From Bin87 sp965204685 (GTDB lineage: Bacteria; Chloroflexota; Dehalococcoidia; Lucifugimonadales; UBA3495), in contig OZ242004.1 of the NCBI GenBank assembly GCA_965204685.1, positions 3,100,001 through 3,164,000 of the forward strand: a stretch of 64,000 bases of DNA, written 5' to 3'. Position 1 is the stretch's first letter. Each line of letters starts with the position of its first letter. Shown here piece after piece: positions 1 through 8,777 of this stretch. The notes beneath the pieces were generated by a model that saw only the letters and a list, made by a program, of their open reading frames with translations, made no database searches and was not told the DNA's origin. The position numbers were made by a program, and so were the translations under genes.

Positions 1-29
1 CAACCCTTGCGATGCACCAATATCGAGTT

Positions 30-52
30 GGGGCGGGTACACAACCCGCCCC
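30..52. terminator. Intergenic hairpin, likely terminator of the gene left of the window
   Basis: Perfect 8-bp stem (GGGGCGGG at 30-37 with CCCGCCCC at 45-52) around a 7-base loop, followed by a T-containing stretch. It belongs to the same GGGGCG/CGCCCC hairpin family that ends several other genes here. Positions 1-29 hold no recognisable gene. Confidence 0.6.
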
Positions 53-71
53 TTCGTCGTTTTGCGGTATG

Positions 72-77
72 TATAAT
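72..77 (+). promoter_or_regulatory. Possible -10 box upstream of the aminotransferase
   Basis: An exact TATAAT lies 35 bases before the chosen ATG at 112. No convincing -35 is visible at 16-18 bases spacing, so this is tentative. Confidence 0.35.
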
Positions 78-111
78 TGAGAAACAATCATACGAACGAC
101 GGGAGGCTAGC

Positions 112-1407
112 ATGACCCAACGGACACCACTCGAACGGGACCTCCTTGAGAAAGCGACCCAGTACTTTCCCGGCAGCGGCACCGGCAACACCTCTTATCC
201 CGATGACCTCAAGTTCCTGGTGAAGGAAGGAAAAGGCGGGCGCATCTGGGACGTGTCGGACAACGAGTACGTCGACTGGTTGATGGGTTCCGGACCCATG
301 ATCCTGGGGCACGCTCACCCGGCGGTGACCGAGGCCGTTCTGTCTGCCGTTGGCCGTGGCTCGACCTTTTTTACCACGAACGATCAGGCGGTACTGTTGG
401 CCGAAGAGTTGGTCAGAGCCGTCCCCTGCGCCGAGCAGGTGCGCTTCACCACCAGCGGCACCGACGCTTGCTTCCAGGCTATGCGCGTGGCCCGCGCCTA
501 CACCGGCAAGGAAAAGATCCTCAAGTTCGAAGGCGGCTACCACGGGACCAGCGATTACGCGATGATGTCCGTCTTCGCCTCAGCGGCGGTGGAGTTCCCG
601 CAGGCCGAGGCCAACACCGCCGGCATCCCCAAAGCCCTGAATGATCTGATGCTGGTTTCCCAGTTCAACGATCTGGACACCACAGCGGCTATCGTATCCG
701 CCCACAAGGACGAGATTGCCGCGGTCATTGTCGAGCCTTTGCAGCGCACCATCGCCCCCGAACCGGGCTTCCTCGAGGGCCTGCGCAAGATCACCACGGA
801 CGCGGGCCTGCTGCTGATCTTCGACGAAATCGTCACCGGATTCCGCCTGGCCTACGGCGGGGCCCAGGAATACTACGGCGTGACGCCCGACATGTGCACT
901 GTGGGGAAGATCATGGGAGGCGGATACCCGCTGGCGGCCCTGTTGGGGAACACCGAGGTGATGTCAGTCTATGATCGCGCTGCCGTTTCCGCGGACGATT
1001 ATGTGGACCAGATCGGCACGCTCAACGGGTTCCCAATTGCTTGTGCTGCCGGCCTCGCCACTCTGTCCGAATTGCGCGCGGAAGGGACCTACGACCGTCT
1101 CCGAGAGGTGGGCGGGCGTATCCGGTCCGCCCTGGTGGACGCCTGTGAAGAGGAAGGGTTCTCGGTCCAGAGCGTTGGCGAAGACGCGATCTTCGACATC
1201 TACTTCGCCGAGCACCCCGTCAGGAACTTCCGTGACGGCCTGGCCGCCGACGGGCAGCCGCTGGCTCGGCTCAACGCGGGGCTCCTGGAGCGCGGGATCC
1301 TGAAGTCGTGGCCGCAGAAGTTCTACCCTTCGATGGTCCACACCGACGCCGACGTGGAGCAAACCGTGGCGGCTATTCGCGAAGTCGCTCCGACAATCGG
1401 GGGCTGA
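112..1407 (+). CDS. Class III aminotransferase, glutamate-1-semialdehyde aminomutase-like
   Basis: A 431-residue PLP enzyme of fold type I. The GSAM/class III signature TVGKIMGGGYP places the Schiff-base lysine at K266, matching HemL numbering closely. The phosphate-binding TTSGTDA segment and the IFDEIVTGFR motif with its cofactor-binding Asp are also present. The start is the ATG at 112, because GGGAGG sits 5 bases upstream; a longer reading from position 7 would run through a promoter-like region. It stands alone between hairpin terminators, with no other haem gene beside it. GSAM-like paralogues in Chloroflexota often act on other amino-carboxylate substrates, so HemL function is not certain and no symbol is given. 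Confidence 0.85.
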   Translation: MTQRTPLERDLLEKATQYFPGSGTGNTSYPDDLKFLVKEGKGGRIWDVSDNEYVDWLMGSGPMILGHAHPAVTEAVLSAVGRGSTFFTTNDQAVLLAEELVRAVPCAEQVRFTTSGTDACFQAMRVARAYTGKEKILKFEGGYHGTSDYAMMSVFASAAVEFPQAEANTAGIPKALNDLMLVSQFNDLDTTAAIVSAHKDEIAAVIVEPLQRTIAPEPGFLEGLRKITTDAGLLLIFDEIVTGFRLAYGGAQEYYGVTPDMCTVGKIMGGGYPLAALLGNTEVMSVYDRAAVSADDYVDQIGTLNGFPIACAAGLATLSELRAEGTYDRLREVGGRIRSALVDACEEEGFSVQSVGEDAIFDIYFAEHPVRNFRDGLAADGQPLARLNAGLLERGILKSWPQKFYPSMVHTDADVEQTVAAIREVAPTIGG

Positions 1408-1432
1408 CGGCAGTCGGAGCCTTGGAATCAGT

Positions 1433-1459
1433 GAAGGGCGGGATCATTTCCCGCCCTTC
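1433..1459. terminator. Strong bidirectional terminator between convergent genes
   Basis: Perfect 11-bp stem (GAAGGGCGGGA at 1433-1443 with its complement at 1449-1459) and a TCATT loop. It lies between the + strand aminotransferase end (1407) and the - strand sdhE end (1489), so it can serve both. Confidence 0.8.
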
Positions 1460-1488
1460 CTATTACTGGTACCGCCCTAGTGACCAGT

Positions 1489-2370
1489 CTAGCGACGTAA
1501 ACCGGCTTTGACTTCCAGCGGTCCCGTGCTGACGATGTGTCTCTTCATCCCCAGCTCCGACGGCGACATGCCCATCGCCAAACCGATCAGCTGAGGCATG
1601 TGCAGGATGGGCAGGTCAATGGACCGGCGGGCCTGCGAGGCCGCTTTGGGTTGGAACCCGTCCAGGTTCAGGTGACACAGCGGGCACGGCGTAACCATGG
1701 CGTCCGCGCCCAGGTCTTTGACCTCGGACGTGTGCTTGCCGACCATGGCCATCGAGTTCTTCTGGTTGATGGTGAGGATCGGGAAGCCGCAGCAACGGGT
1801 CTTGCCCTCGAAGTCCACCAGCGTCGCGCCCAGCGTCTGTATCAGCATCTCCAGCGATTGCTGCCGCTCCGGGTGGTCGGCAATGTCGAGCGCCTCGGTG
1901 GGTCGCACGATGTAGCAGCCATAGAACGGGGCGATCTTGAGGTCCGTAAGTTGGCGCGTGATGTAGCCGCCCAAGCGGTCCAGACCGTAGTCCTCAATCA
2001 GGATCCATAGCAGGTGCTTGGGTTCGGAGTTGCCGCTGTATTCCAGGCCTTCTTCGGCCAGGTAGGAGTTGATCTCCGCCAGGTATTCCGGGTTCCGCAT
2101 CCGGTGGTTGGCCTGCGACATCACGCCCTGGCAGGTGCTGCAAATGGTGAGAATGGGGAGGCCCATTTGTTCGGCCTTGGCGAAGTTCCGTGCGTTCAGC
2201 GTGTCCCCGAACAGCTGGTTCTTTTCCTGGATCACGCCCGCGCCGGTGCACGTCCAGCCGGGGATTTCTTCCAGTTCTATCCCCAACCGTTGGCAGACTA
2301 TGCGCGCCGCCGGGTAAAGTTCGGGCGCGCCACCCTGGGAAACGCAGCCCGGAAAGAAAGCGTACTTCAC
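1489..2370 (-). CDS. sdhE: HdrB-like CCG-domain subunit of succinate dehydrogenase/fumarate reductase (SdhE type)
   Basis: A 293-residue protein with two cysteine-rich CCG domains, as in heterodisulfide reductase HdrB and the SdhE subunit of non-classical (class E) succinate:quinone reductases. The second domain is complete: C152, C193-C194-G and C229-X2-C232. In the first, C9, C77 and C80 are kept but the CCG is replaced by C41-T-G. It starts with GTG at 2370 behind a strong AGGAGGAGG. It follows sdhA and sdhB on the same strand and presumably replaces the usual membrane-anchor haem subunits. A separate SdhF gene is not seen here. A stand-alone HdrB-type oxidoreductase subunit is less likely given the context. 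Confidence 0.85.
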   Translation of the reverse strand: MKYAFFPGCVSQGGAPELYPAARIVCQRLGIELEEIPGWTCTGAGVIQEKNQLFGDTLNARNFAKAEQMGLPILTICSTCQGVMSQANHRMRNPEYLAEINSYLAEEGLEYSGNSEPKHLLWILIEDYGLDRLGGYITRQLTDLKIAPFYGCYIVRPTEALDIADHPERQQSLEMLIQTLGATLVDFEGKTRCCGFPILTINQKNSMAMVGKHTSEVKDLGADAMVTPCPLCHLNLDGFQPKAASQARRSIDLPILHMPQLIGLAMGMSPSELGMKRHIVSTGPLEVKAGLRR

Positions 2371-2404
2371 GAGTTCCTCCTCCTGGATCGATTGGCCACT
2401 AGTA

Positions 2405-2430
2405 TAGGGGCGAATGGTCGTTCGCCCCTA
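2405..2430. other. Perfect hairpin between sdhB and sdhE
   Basis: 10-bp perfect stem (TAGGGGCGAA at 2405-2414 with TTCGCCCCTA at 2421-2430) and a 6-base loop, in the 104-bp gap between sdhB and sdhE. It lacks a T-tract on the minus strand, so it may be a processing or attenuation site or a copy of the genome's hairpin repeat rather than a full terminator. Confidence 0.55.
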
Positions 2431-2474
2431 TTGGCCTCGGGGTAAGCGGCGCGTACCGGCCTGCCGGGGTTCCG

Positions 2475-3482
2475 CTACCCGAAGGGTGAGTTGTTGCTGA
2501 CTTGGGGAGCCGGCGCATCCGGTTCCAACTGGCGGAACAGCCTCCGGACCGCTTCGACGTTGTCCACGTTCTTGTGGACGATGGGAGGCATCTTGCCGCG
2601 CCGTAGCGCGCGGAAGGCCACCGGCATGTAGTCCATCAGCGCCGGCATGTTCGTGAACCCGCCCACCGACTTGATGGGTAGCCTCAGTTCGTCCAGCCGG
2701 CCGCTGTGTCCGACCGATTCGGTGAAGGCCTCCGTGTGCCGCGCGCCGTTGTTGGTGGTATAACCTTGCTGGATCGCCTGCTCGCGGATCGCCATGATGC
2801 GGTCCATGGGAGCCACGCCCTTGGGGCAGGCCTGGACGCACTCGTTGCACCGCGTGCAATCCCAGACGCCCGTGGGTTCGCTGAGCGCCCACAGCCGTTC
2901 CATGGACACGCCCGTGGCGTCGCCGTCCCGCGGGTCCGCGGTGAACCGGTAGGCCTTGGCCAACGCCGCCGGCCCCAGGAAGGTCGGATCCACTTCAAGC
3001 ACCGTGCAATCAGACACGCAGGCTCCGCACATGATGCAGGCGGTAACGCCGGAAAGGTGCAGCATCGCATCGTTGGACACGATGTACTCACCTTCCGGTT
3101 CCTGACCCACGTGCTTCAGGAAGGGGTCAACCGCTTCGATCTTTTCCCAGAACATGTCGAAGTCGACGACCAAATCCTTTATGACCGGCATCACGCCCGC
3201 CGGCTCCACCGTGATAACGCCGTCCTGCACCACCGTGTTGGCGATGGTCTTGCACGCCAACCCGGCGTGGCCGTTGATACGCATCGCGCACGACCCGCAG
3301 ATCGCGCTGCGGCAGGAGCAGCGCAACGACAGCGTGCCGTCGTCGTCTTCCCGAATCTGGATCAGCGCGTCCAGGACCGTGGCGTTGTCGGCGATGGTGA
3401 CCGGATACTCCTGCCAGTAGGGCAGCCGGCGCTCGCCATCCGCCTCCGGATCCTGTCGCTTTACCCGGATGGTAACGTCCAT
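2475..3482 (-). CDS. sdhB: Succinate dehydrogenase/fumarate reductase iron-sulfur subunit
   Basis: A 335-residue protein that would pass electrons from the flavoprotein towards quinone. The N-terminal plant-type [2Fe-2S] ferredoxin domain has C57, C62, C65 and C77 (SCRSAICGSC). The C-terminal part has two cysteine clusters, CIMCGACVSDC and CTRCNECVQACP, for the [4Fe-4S]/[3Fe-4S] centres. The protein is about 90 residues longer than E. coli SdhB, with an extension after the second cluster; a longer C-terminus is common in non-classical complexes. ATG start at 3482, only three bases after the sdhA stop, so the two are probably translationally coupled. Confidence 0.93.
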   Translation of the reverse strand: MDVTIRVKRQDPEADGERRLPYWQEYPVTIADNATVLDALIQIREDDDGTLSLRCSCRSAICGSCAMRINGHAGLACKTIANTVVQDGVITVEPAGVMPVIKDLVVDFDMFWEKIEAVDPFLKHVGQEPEGEYIVSNDAMLHLSGVTACIMCGACVSDCTVLEVDPTFLGPAALAKAYRFTADPRDGDATGVSMERLWALSEPTGVWDCTRCNECVQACPKGVAPMDRIMAIREQAIQQGYTTNNGARHTEAFTESVGHSGRLDELRLPIKSVGGFTNMPALMDYMPVAFRALRRGKMPPIVHKNVDNVEAVRRLFRQLEPDAPAPQVSNNSPFG

Positions 3483-3485
3483 AAC

Positions 3486-5174
3486 CTAGTATTTCCTCTC
3501 CTCCGGCGTCCACTTGGTGATGGTGACCGGCAATTCGGATGTCATGGGTCCCCCGTCGCCCTTGGTCAGGACGATGTGGTGCAGCCATTCTTCGTCGTTC
3601 CGATCAGGGTAGTCCGTACGGAACTGTGCGCCCCGGCTTTCCTTGCGTTCCAGCGCCCCGACCGCGATGGTGTCGGCGCAGTCCAGCATGTAGCCCAACT
3701 CCAGCGCGAAAATCAGGTCGGTGTTGAAGCTCTTGCCCTTGTTGTGAACCGGAACGTTCTCGTAGCGTCGTCGCAGTTGATGCAGGTCGTCGATGGTCTC
3801 CTCAATGCCCTCTTCGTTGCGGAAGACCGCGACGTTCCGGTTCATCGATTCGCCCATCTCCCGACGAATGGCTGACCAGCGGTCCCCGTTCTCCGGTCGG
3901 TCCAGCATTTCCTGGATCCGACGCCGTTCCCGATTCAGAGCAGCGTTGGCGTCAAATTCAACGTAGTCCATGTTGCGGGTGAATTCCGACGCGTGGTTCC
4001 CCGACCTCTCGCCAAACACGATGGTGTCCAGCAGGGAGTTGGCTCCCAGCCGATTCCCGCCGTGGACGCTGACGTTGGCGCACTCGCCGGCGGCGTAGAC
4101 TCCGTTCAGGTTGGTGCGGCCTTCGATGTCCGTCTTGATGCCGCCCATGATGTAGTGCATCCCAGGCCGGATCGGAATAGGCTCCTTGATCATGTCCACG
4201 CCGGCCAGGTCAATGCCGATCTCCCTGATCTGGATCAGCTTTTCCATAATCAGGGCCTCGCCGAGGTGCGTGCAGTCCAGGTATACGCACCCGTCGACGC
4301 CGTTACCCCCGTTGATCTCCGTCTGTTCCGCACGAGACACCACATCCCGGGAAGCCAGCTCCATCATGTTGGGAGCGTACTTCTCCATGAAGCGGTTTCC
4401 GTCCTTGTCCCGCAGGTAGGCGCCCTCGCCGCGTGCCGCTTCGGATATCAGCACGCCGCTGCCGGCCAGGGTGGTGGGATGGTATTGCACCATCTCCATG
4501 TCCATGAGTTGGCCGCCGGCGTTGTACACCAGCCCCATGCCGTCGCCGGTCACGATCAGGGCGTTGGTGCTGGGTTCAAACAGTCGCCCGCAGCCTCCGG
4601 TGGCAAGGATGACCGATTTGGCGCGGATCAAGTGCAGCTCGCCGGTGCGAATCTCCAAAGCGATAACGCCCGCCGCCTGGCCGTCTTCCATAATCAGGGC
4701 GGTTACGAACCATTCCTCGTAACGCTGCACGCCCGACTTGATCAGCTGCTCGAACATCACGTGGAGCAGGGCCTGACCCGTGAAGTCGCCCACGAAGAAG
4801 GTCCGAGCCCGCCGCTGCCCGCCGAAGGCCCGAGTACCCAGGCGGCCGTCATCGTCGCGGTTGAAGGTCACGCCCATGTGCTCCATGTCGATCAGGGACG
4901 CGCCGGCCTGCCGACACATCACTTCGATGGCGTCCTGGTCTCCCAGGAAGTCACTGCCCTTGATGGTGTCGTAGGCGTGGTCCTCCCAGTCATCGCCTCG
5001 GTCCAGCAGGGCCGCGTTGATGCCGCCCTGTGCCGCGTTGGAATGACTGCGAACCGGATGGACCTTGCTGATGATGGCGGTGTTCGCGCCGCCGGCCCGG
5101 GCCGCGATTGCGGCACGCATGCCGGCCAAGCCAGCGCCGACCACCAACACGTCGTGTTGCAAAACCTCTGCCAT
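3486..5174 (-). CDS. sdhA: Succinate dehydrogenase/fumarate reductase flavoprotein subunit
   Basis: A 562-residue FAD subunit that would oxidise succinate (or reduce fumarate) on the cytoplasmic side. Seen: an N-terminal dinucleotide motif VVGAGLAGMRAA, then RSHSNAAQGG, whose H44 is the position of the covalent 8-alpha-histidyl FAD link, and HGGNRLGANSLLD near the FAD/dicarboxylate site. ATG at 5174 with GGAGG 9 bases upstream. First gene of sdhA-sdhB-sdhE. The direction of catalysis cannot be told from sequence, but the neighbouring aerobic-type complex I favours succinate oxidation. Confidence 0.93.
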   Translation of the reverse strand: MAEVLQHDVLVVGAGLAGMRAAIAARAGGANTAIISKVHPVRSHSNAAQGGINAALLDRGDDWEDHAYDTIKGSDFLGDQDAIEVMCRQAGASLIDMEHMGVTFNRDDDGRLGTRAFGGQRRARTFFVGDFTGQALLHVMFEQLIKSGVQRYEEWFVTALIMEDGQAAGVIALEIRTGELHLIRAKSVILATGGCGRLFEPSTNALIVTGDGMGLVYNAGGQLMDMEMVQYHPTTLAGSGVLISEAARGEGAYLRDKDGNRFMEKYAPNMMELASRDVVSRAEQTEINGGNGVDGCVYLDCTHLGEALIMEKLIQIREIGIDLAGVDMIKEPIPIRPGMHYIMGGIKTDIEGRTNLNGVYAAGECANVSVHGGNRLGANSLLDTIVFGERSGNHASEFTRNMDYVEFDANAALNRERRRIQEMLDRPENGDRWSAIRREMGESMNRNVAVFRNEEGIEETIDDLHQLRRRYENVPVHNKGKSFNTDLIFALELGYMLDCADTIAVGALERKESRGAQFRTDYPDRNDEEWLHHIVLTKGDGGPMTSELPVTITKWTPEERKY

Positions 5175-5251
5175 GTGTGTTTTCCTCCGGCCGGGCGCCG
5201 CAGAGTCCGGCGATTGCTGGCGCTCACAAGCGGCGCGCCATTTTGCGGCGG

Positions 5252-5800
5252 CTAATTATCGCCCATAACCCGCATCGCAAGCAACAACGCGCTTATGCTC
5301 TTGGCGTCCCGTATCGAGCCGTCGGCGATCAACCCCGCTACTCGATCCATCGAAACCCTCCGCACGTCGATGAACTCGTCATCGTCGGCCGACAGCCTGG
5401 CCGGCGTGAGATTCCTCGCCAGGAATACGTGCATCCGCTGAGTGCATAGCGCGGGCTTGGTGTAGAAAGCGGCCAACGGGTCCAATTTTCCGGCAGTGTG
5501 CCCGATCTCTTCTTGCAACTCTCTCAGCGCGGCGGCTTCGGGCATTTCGCCAGGCTCCATCTTGCCGGCCGGCGCTTCCAGCAGGAACTCCTCGGCCGGC
5601 TTGCGGAATTGCCGCACCAGCATCACCGTTCCATCCTGAAACACTGGCACCACGCAAACCGAGGACGGGTATTCGACGATGGTCCATGAGTGTTCCTGTC
5701 CGTTGTCCAGCAGGACAGTGTCCTCTCTCAAGTTGACGAGCTGGCCCCGGTAGATCCATCGCGATCCGGCCACAGCTTGCCTTTCCGTCATGCCGGTCAT
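5252..5800 (-). CDS. Nudix hydrolase, ADP-ribose pyrophosphatase type (copy 2)
   Basis: A 182-residue Nudix protein. The box GX5EX7REUXEEXGU is intact at about residues 79-101 (G79, E85, R93-E94, E97-E98), giving the Mg-binding helix. The layout resembles NudF-type ADP-ribose pyrophosphatases, which split ADP-ribose into AMP and ribose-5-phosphate, though substrate cannot be fixed from sequence. It has the same length as the adjacent upstream Nudix gene and aligns with it without gaps around the box, so the two look like a tandem duplication. Two possible ATGs, at 5800 and 5791; neither has a strong ribosome site. Same strand as nadK. Confidence 0.87.
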   Translation of the reverse strand: MTGMTERQAVAGSRWIYRGQLVNLREDTVLLDNGQEHSWTIVEYPSSVCVVPVFQDGTVMLVRQFRKPAEEFLLEAPAGKMEPGEMPEAAALRELQEEIGHTAGKLDPLAAFYTKPALCTQRMHVFLARNLTPARLSADDDEFIDVRRVSMDRVAGLIADGSIRDAKSISALLLAMRVMGDN

Positions 5801-5810
5801 GTGCCCCGGG

Positions 5811-6359
5811 CTAATCGGAGCCCAGGATTCGCGCCGCCAGCAGCAGCGATGCCACGCTCTTGGCGTCCTGTATCTCGCCGCGCCCGATCACGTCCGCAAC
5901 CTCTCCCAGCGGCACCCTCACCACCTCGATGAATTCATCCTCATCCGAGTCCAGGTTCGCCGGCCTCAGACCTGTGGCCAGAAATGCGTACATGTACTCC
6001 GAGCACCAACCCGGGGCCAACCAGAATGCGCTCAACGCCTCGAGGCTGTCGGCGGTGTGGCCAATCTCTTCCTGCAGCTCTCGGCGGGTAGCCTCTTCGG
6101 GAGTTTCCCCTTCTTCGATCCCTCCCGCCGGAACCTCCAGGAGGAAGCCGTCCGTGGGTTTCCGGTACTGGCGCACCATCAGGACGTTGCCATCGGCATC
6201 CACCGGCACCACGCAAATCGACGGCGCATGATCCACGATCTCTCGGGTGCTCTCCCGACCGTTCTGCAAGCGTACCGTATCGACTCGCACGTCGATGATC
6301 CTCCCGCTGTAGATGTGGCGCGAAGAGATGGTGGGTTCGTTGTCGGGAAACGTGGTCAT
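5811..6359 (-). CDS. Nudix hydrolase, ADP-ribose pyrophosphatase type (copy 1)
   Basis: A 182-residue paralogue of the next gene downstream. Intact Nudix box at residues 79-101 (VPAGGIEEGETPEEA followed by RRELQEEIG), with the catalytic glutamates E94, E97 and E98. Shared segments with its neighbour include the VCVVPV/ICVVPV strand and the MVRQYRKP/LVRQFRKP motif. It begins 12 bases after the nadK stop and ends 10 bases before the next ATG, so nadK and both Nudix genes probably share a transcript. Likely role: turnover of ADP-ribose or related NAD breakdown products (inferred from family and from nadK linkage). Confidence 0.88.
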   Translation of the reverse strand: MTTFPDNEPTISSRHIYSGRIIDVRVDTVRLQNGRESTREIVDHAPSICVVPVDADGNVLMVRQYRKPTDGFLLEVPAGGIEEGETPEEATRRELQEEIGHTADSLEALSAFWLAPGWCSEYMYAFLATGLRPANLDSDEDEFIEVVRVPLGEVADVIGRGEIQDAKSVASLLLAARILGSD

Positions 6360-6371
6360 CGCGTCCGGTGC

Positions 6372-7229
6372 CTAGCGCCCCGTGAGGCTGAACCCCAGCC
6401 GTCGGGTCAGGGTCGCCCAGAAATAGTTGTGATCGTTGGCCCTCAGGAACCGGGCCCGGTACGGGCTGCGGGTGATGCGCACCCAGTCGCCCGGCTCGAT
6501 TGGGTGGTTCTCAAACCCGTCCACGCTGATAATCGCCTCCTGCGACCCCTCCAGGCGGAAATCAACGCTGCTGGTGGGTCGCAGCACCAGCGGGGTCGTC
6601 AAGCCCACGTGCGATGCTAACGGAGTCAGCACCACGTCATCGGACAAGGGGTCCACGATGGGTCCGCCGGCGGCGAAGCTGTACCCGGTGCTGCCCGTGG
6701 CCGTTGCCAGTATCACCCCGTCGGCGCGGAAGGTGGACACGTCGGCGCCGTCAATCACCGCCCGCACTGTGATCACGCGGGACACCCGGCTCCGGGACAG
6801 CACCACGTCGTTCAGGGCGTGGTAGGGTCCCTCGCCGACCGTCTTCTCGTCGTCGCCCCGGCGGAACACCGTCGCCATGAGCATATTGTGCTCGGAGACC
6901 CTCATGTCGCCGTTCAGATACTTGGGCAACTGCTCCATCACGCCCGGCACCGTCAGCTCCGTCATGAAACCCAGCCGCCCCATGTTTATCCCCAACAGAG
7001 GGATGCCCTGGGGTGCAATGGCGCGATTTACGCGCAAGATCGTCCCGTCGCCTCCGATGGTGATTACCAGATCCGTTCCTTTCGCCCGCTGGCTCAGGTC
7101 TTCCGCATCTTCCGCTCGCAAGATCCAGGTGTCGGACCCAAGGTTCAACTCGCCGACGATGGCATGAGCCAGGTCAAGGGCCTCGGGTATGAGGTCGTTG
7201 TACGCGATGCCGACCGTTTTCATCTGCAT
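6372..7229 (-). CDS. nadK: NAD kinase
   Basis: A 285-residue cytosolic kinase that phosphorylates NAD to NADP. The family motif GGDGT is at residues 59-63, followed by the INMGRLGFMTE block, and the C-terminal half carries the GSTGYSFAAGGPIV segment used for NAD binding. Two in-frame ATGs at 7229 and 7223. The gene begins 16 bases after the nuoN stop, so it may be read through from the complex I operon. The two Nudix hydrolases follow directly, making a small NAD(P)-metabolism block inside the respiratory array. Confidence 0.93.
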   Translation of the reverse strand: MQMKTVGIAYNDLIPEALDLAHAIVGELNLGSDTWILRAEDAEDLSQRAKGTDLVITIGGDGTILRVNRAIAPQGIPLLGINMGRLGFMTELTVPGVMEQLPKYLNGDMRVSEHNMLMATVFRRGDDEKTVGEGPYHALNDVVLSRSRVSRVITVRAVIDGADVSTFRADGVILATATGSTGYSFAAGGPIVDPLSDDVVLTPLASHVGLTTPLVLRPTSSVDFRLEGSQEAIISVDGFENHPIEPGDWVRITRSPYRARFLRANDHNYFWATLTRRLGFSLTGR

Positions 7230-7245
7230 GAGTCCGTCCGGATCT

Positions 7246-8757
7246 CTACCCGCCGGCCAGTACGACCGCGGCCCGTTCGGCTGCGCCCACGATCACTCCC
7301 GGCGCCACTCCCAGCCAGATCATGCACAATGCCGCCACTCCCAGCGCCACGTTGACGGGCCAGGACCCACCCAGGCGTTCGGTGTGGATGGCGGGTTGCA
7401 GGAACATCACCTTGATTACGCGGAGGTAGTAGTAAGCCGACACCACGCTGTTGACCACCCCGATGATCACCAACCAGGTCATCAGCGATTCACCGGTGTT
7501 GATGGCGGCCGCGAAGATATAGATCTTTGCGATGAATATGCTGGTGGGCGGCACACCGATCAGGGCGATCAGCGCCAGCGCCAGCGCGATGGCCAGGAAC
7601 GGGGCGCGCCGCAGCATTCCGGCGTAGTCCTCGATCTCATCGCTGTTGATCCGGTTGCCGATGCACACGATGGCGAAGAACGCCGTCAGGTTCGCCGCAG
7701 TGTACGCCGCCAGGTAGAACAGCACGCTGCTGGGTCCGAACGTAGCTGATTCGTCGCCCACAGTGGCCACGGCGGCGACGCCAACCAGGATGTATCCCGC
7801 GTGGGCGATGGTGCTGTAGCCGAACATCCGCTTGATGTTCCGCTGCGCTATCGCCACCAGGTTCCCGATGGTCATGGATAGCGCCGCCAATCCGGCCAGC
7901 AGTACCCACCAGTCGCCGTCCAGGGCCTCAAATCCGATGTAGAACACCCGGAGAACCAACGCGAATGCCGCGGCTTTGCTCGCCACCGAGAGGAATGCGA
8001 CCATCGGTGTCGGAGCCCCCTCGTAGACGTCGGGCACCCACATCTGGAACGGCGCCGCCGACATCTTGAAACCGAACCCCGTCAGCAGGAGCACCACTGC
8101 CAGCAGGACCGCCATGCTGCCGAAGGGCAAGATGCCCGTTTGCGAGTTCACCGCCAGGACCGCGGCGATCTCGTCCAGTCGCGTGCTTCCGGTGAAGCCG
8201 TATATCAATGCCATACCGTACAGCATCACCGCGCTGCTGATGGCGCCGATGATGAGGAACTTCATCCCGGCCTCGCTGGAGCGCGCGTTGGGCAGGAACG
8301 CCGCCAGCGCGGCCAACGGCAGGGTCGTCAGTTCCAGGGCGATGTAAATCGTGATCAGTTCGTTGGCCGCGGCCAGCAGCATCATGCCGGTGGCCGACAG
8401 CAGCATCAGCCCGAAATACTCTCCCTGCAACCGCTCCACACGTCGCACGTAGTCGTTGGATACCAGGACCACCAGCCCAACCGCCGCCAGAATCAGGAAG
8501 TTGAAGAACAGCGCGAACCGGTCGATGGACAGCGTGTAGAGGATGACCGATCCTTCGGCGGTCAGCTCACTGGCTCCGCTGCTGGTCAGGTCCACCAATT
8601 GCCAGGCGCTCAGCGCCGCCGGCGCCGTCAGCCCGACAAAGGACAAGCCAACCAGTAAACCGGTGCGACGGGTGACCAGGTCCGCGACGATCACCAGCAT
8701 GGCCAAAGCGGCCAGTGCCAGATACGGCGAAACCAGGTAGAGGTCGTAAACAGTCAT
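7246..8757 (-). CDS. nuoN: NADH-quinone oxidoreductase subunit N
   Basis: A 503-residue polytopic membrane protein, one of the three antiporter-like proton-pumping subunits of complex I. Nearly the whole length is hydrophobic segments. The conserved core includes the FKMSAAPFQMWVPDVYEGAP stretch typical of NuoN (with the trans-membrane lysine region) and GVPPTSIFIAKIYIF near the end. ATG at 8757, 20 bases after nuoM. It is the last nuo gene of the run, in the common L-M-N order. Confidence 0.95.
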   Translation of the reverse strand: MTVYDLYLVSPYLALAALAMLVIVADLVTRRTGLLVGLSFVGLTAPAALSAWQLVDLTSSGASELTAEGSVILYTLSIDRFALFFNFLILAAVGLVVLVSNDYVRRVERLQGEYFGLMLLSATGMMLLAAANELITIYIALELTTLPLAALAAFLPNARSSEAGMKFLIIGAISSAVMLYGMALIYGFTGSTRLDEIAAVLAVNSQTGILPFGSMAVLLAVVLLLTGFGFKMSAAPFQMWVPDVYEGAPTPMVAFLSVASKAAAFALVLRVFYIGFEALDGDWWVLLAGLAALSMTIGNLVAIAQRNIKRMFGYSTIAHAGYILVGVAAVATVGDESATFGPSSVLFYLAAYTAANLTAFFAIVCIGNRINSDEIEDYAGMLRRAPFLAIALALALIALIGVPPTSIFIAKIYIFAAAINTGESLMTWLVIIGVVNSVVSAYYYLRVIKVMFLQPAIHTERLGGSWPVNVALGVAALCMIWLGVAPGVIVGAAERAAVVLAGG

Positions 8758-8777
8758 TGCGTTTCCGGTCTTTGTGG

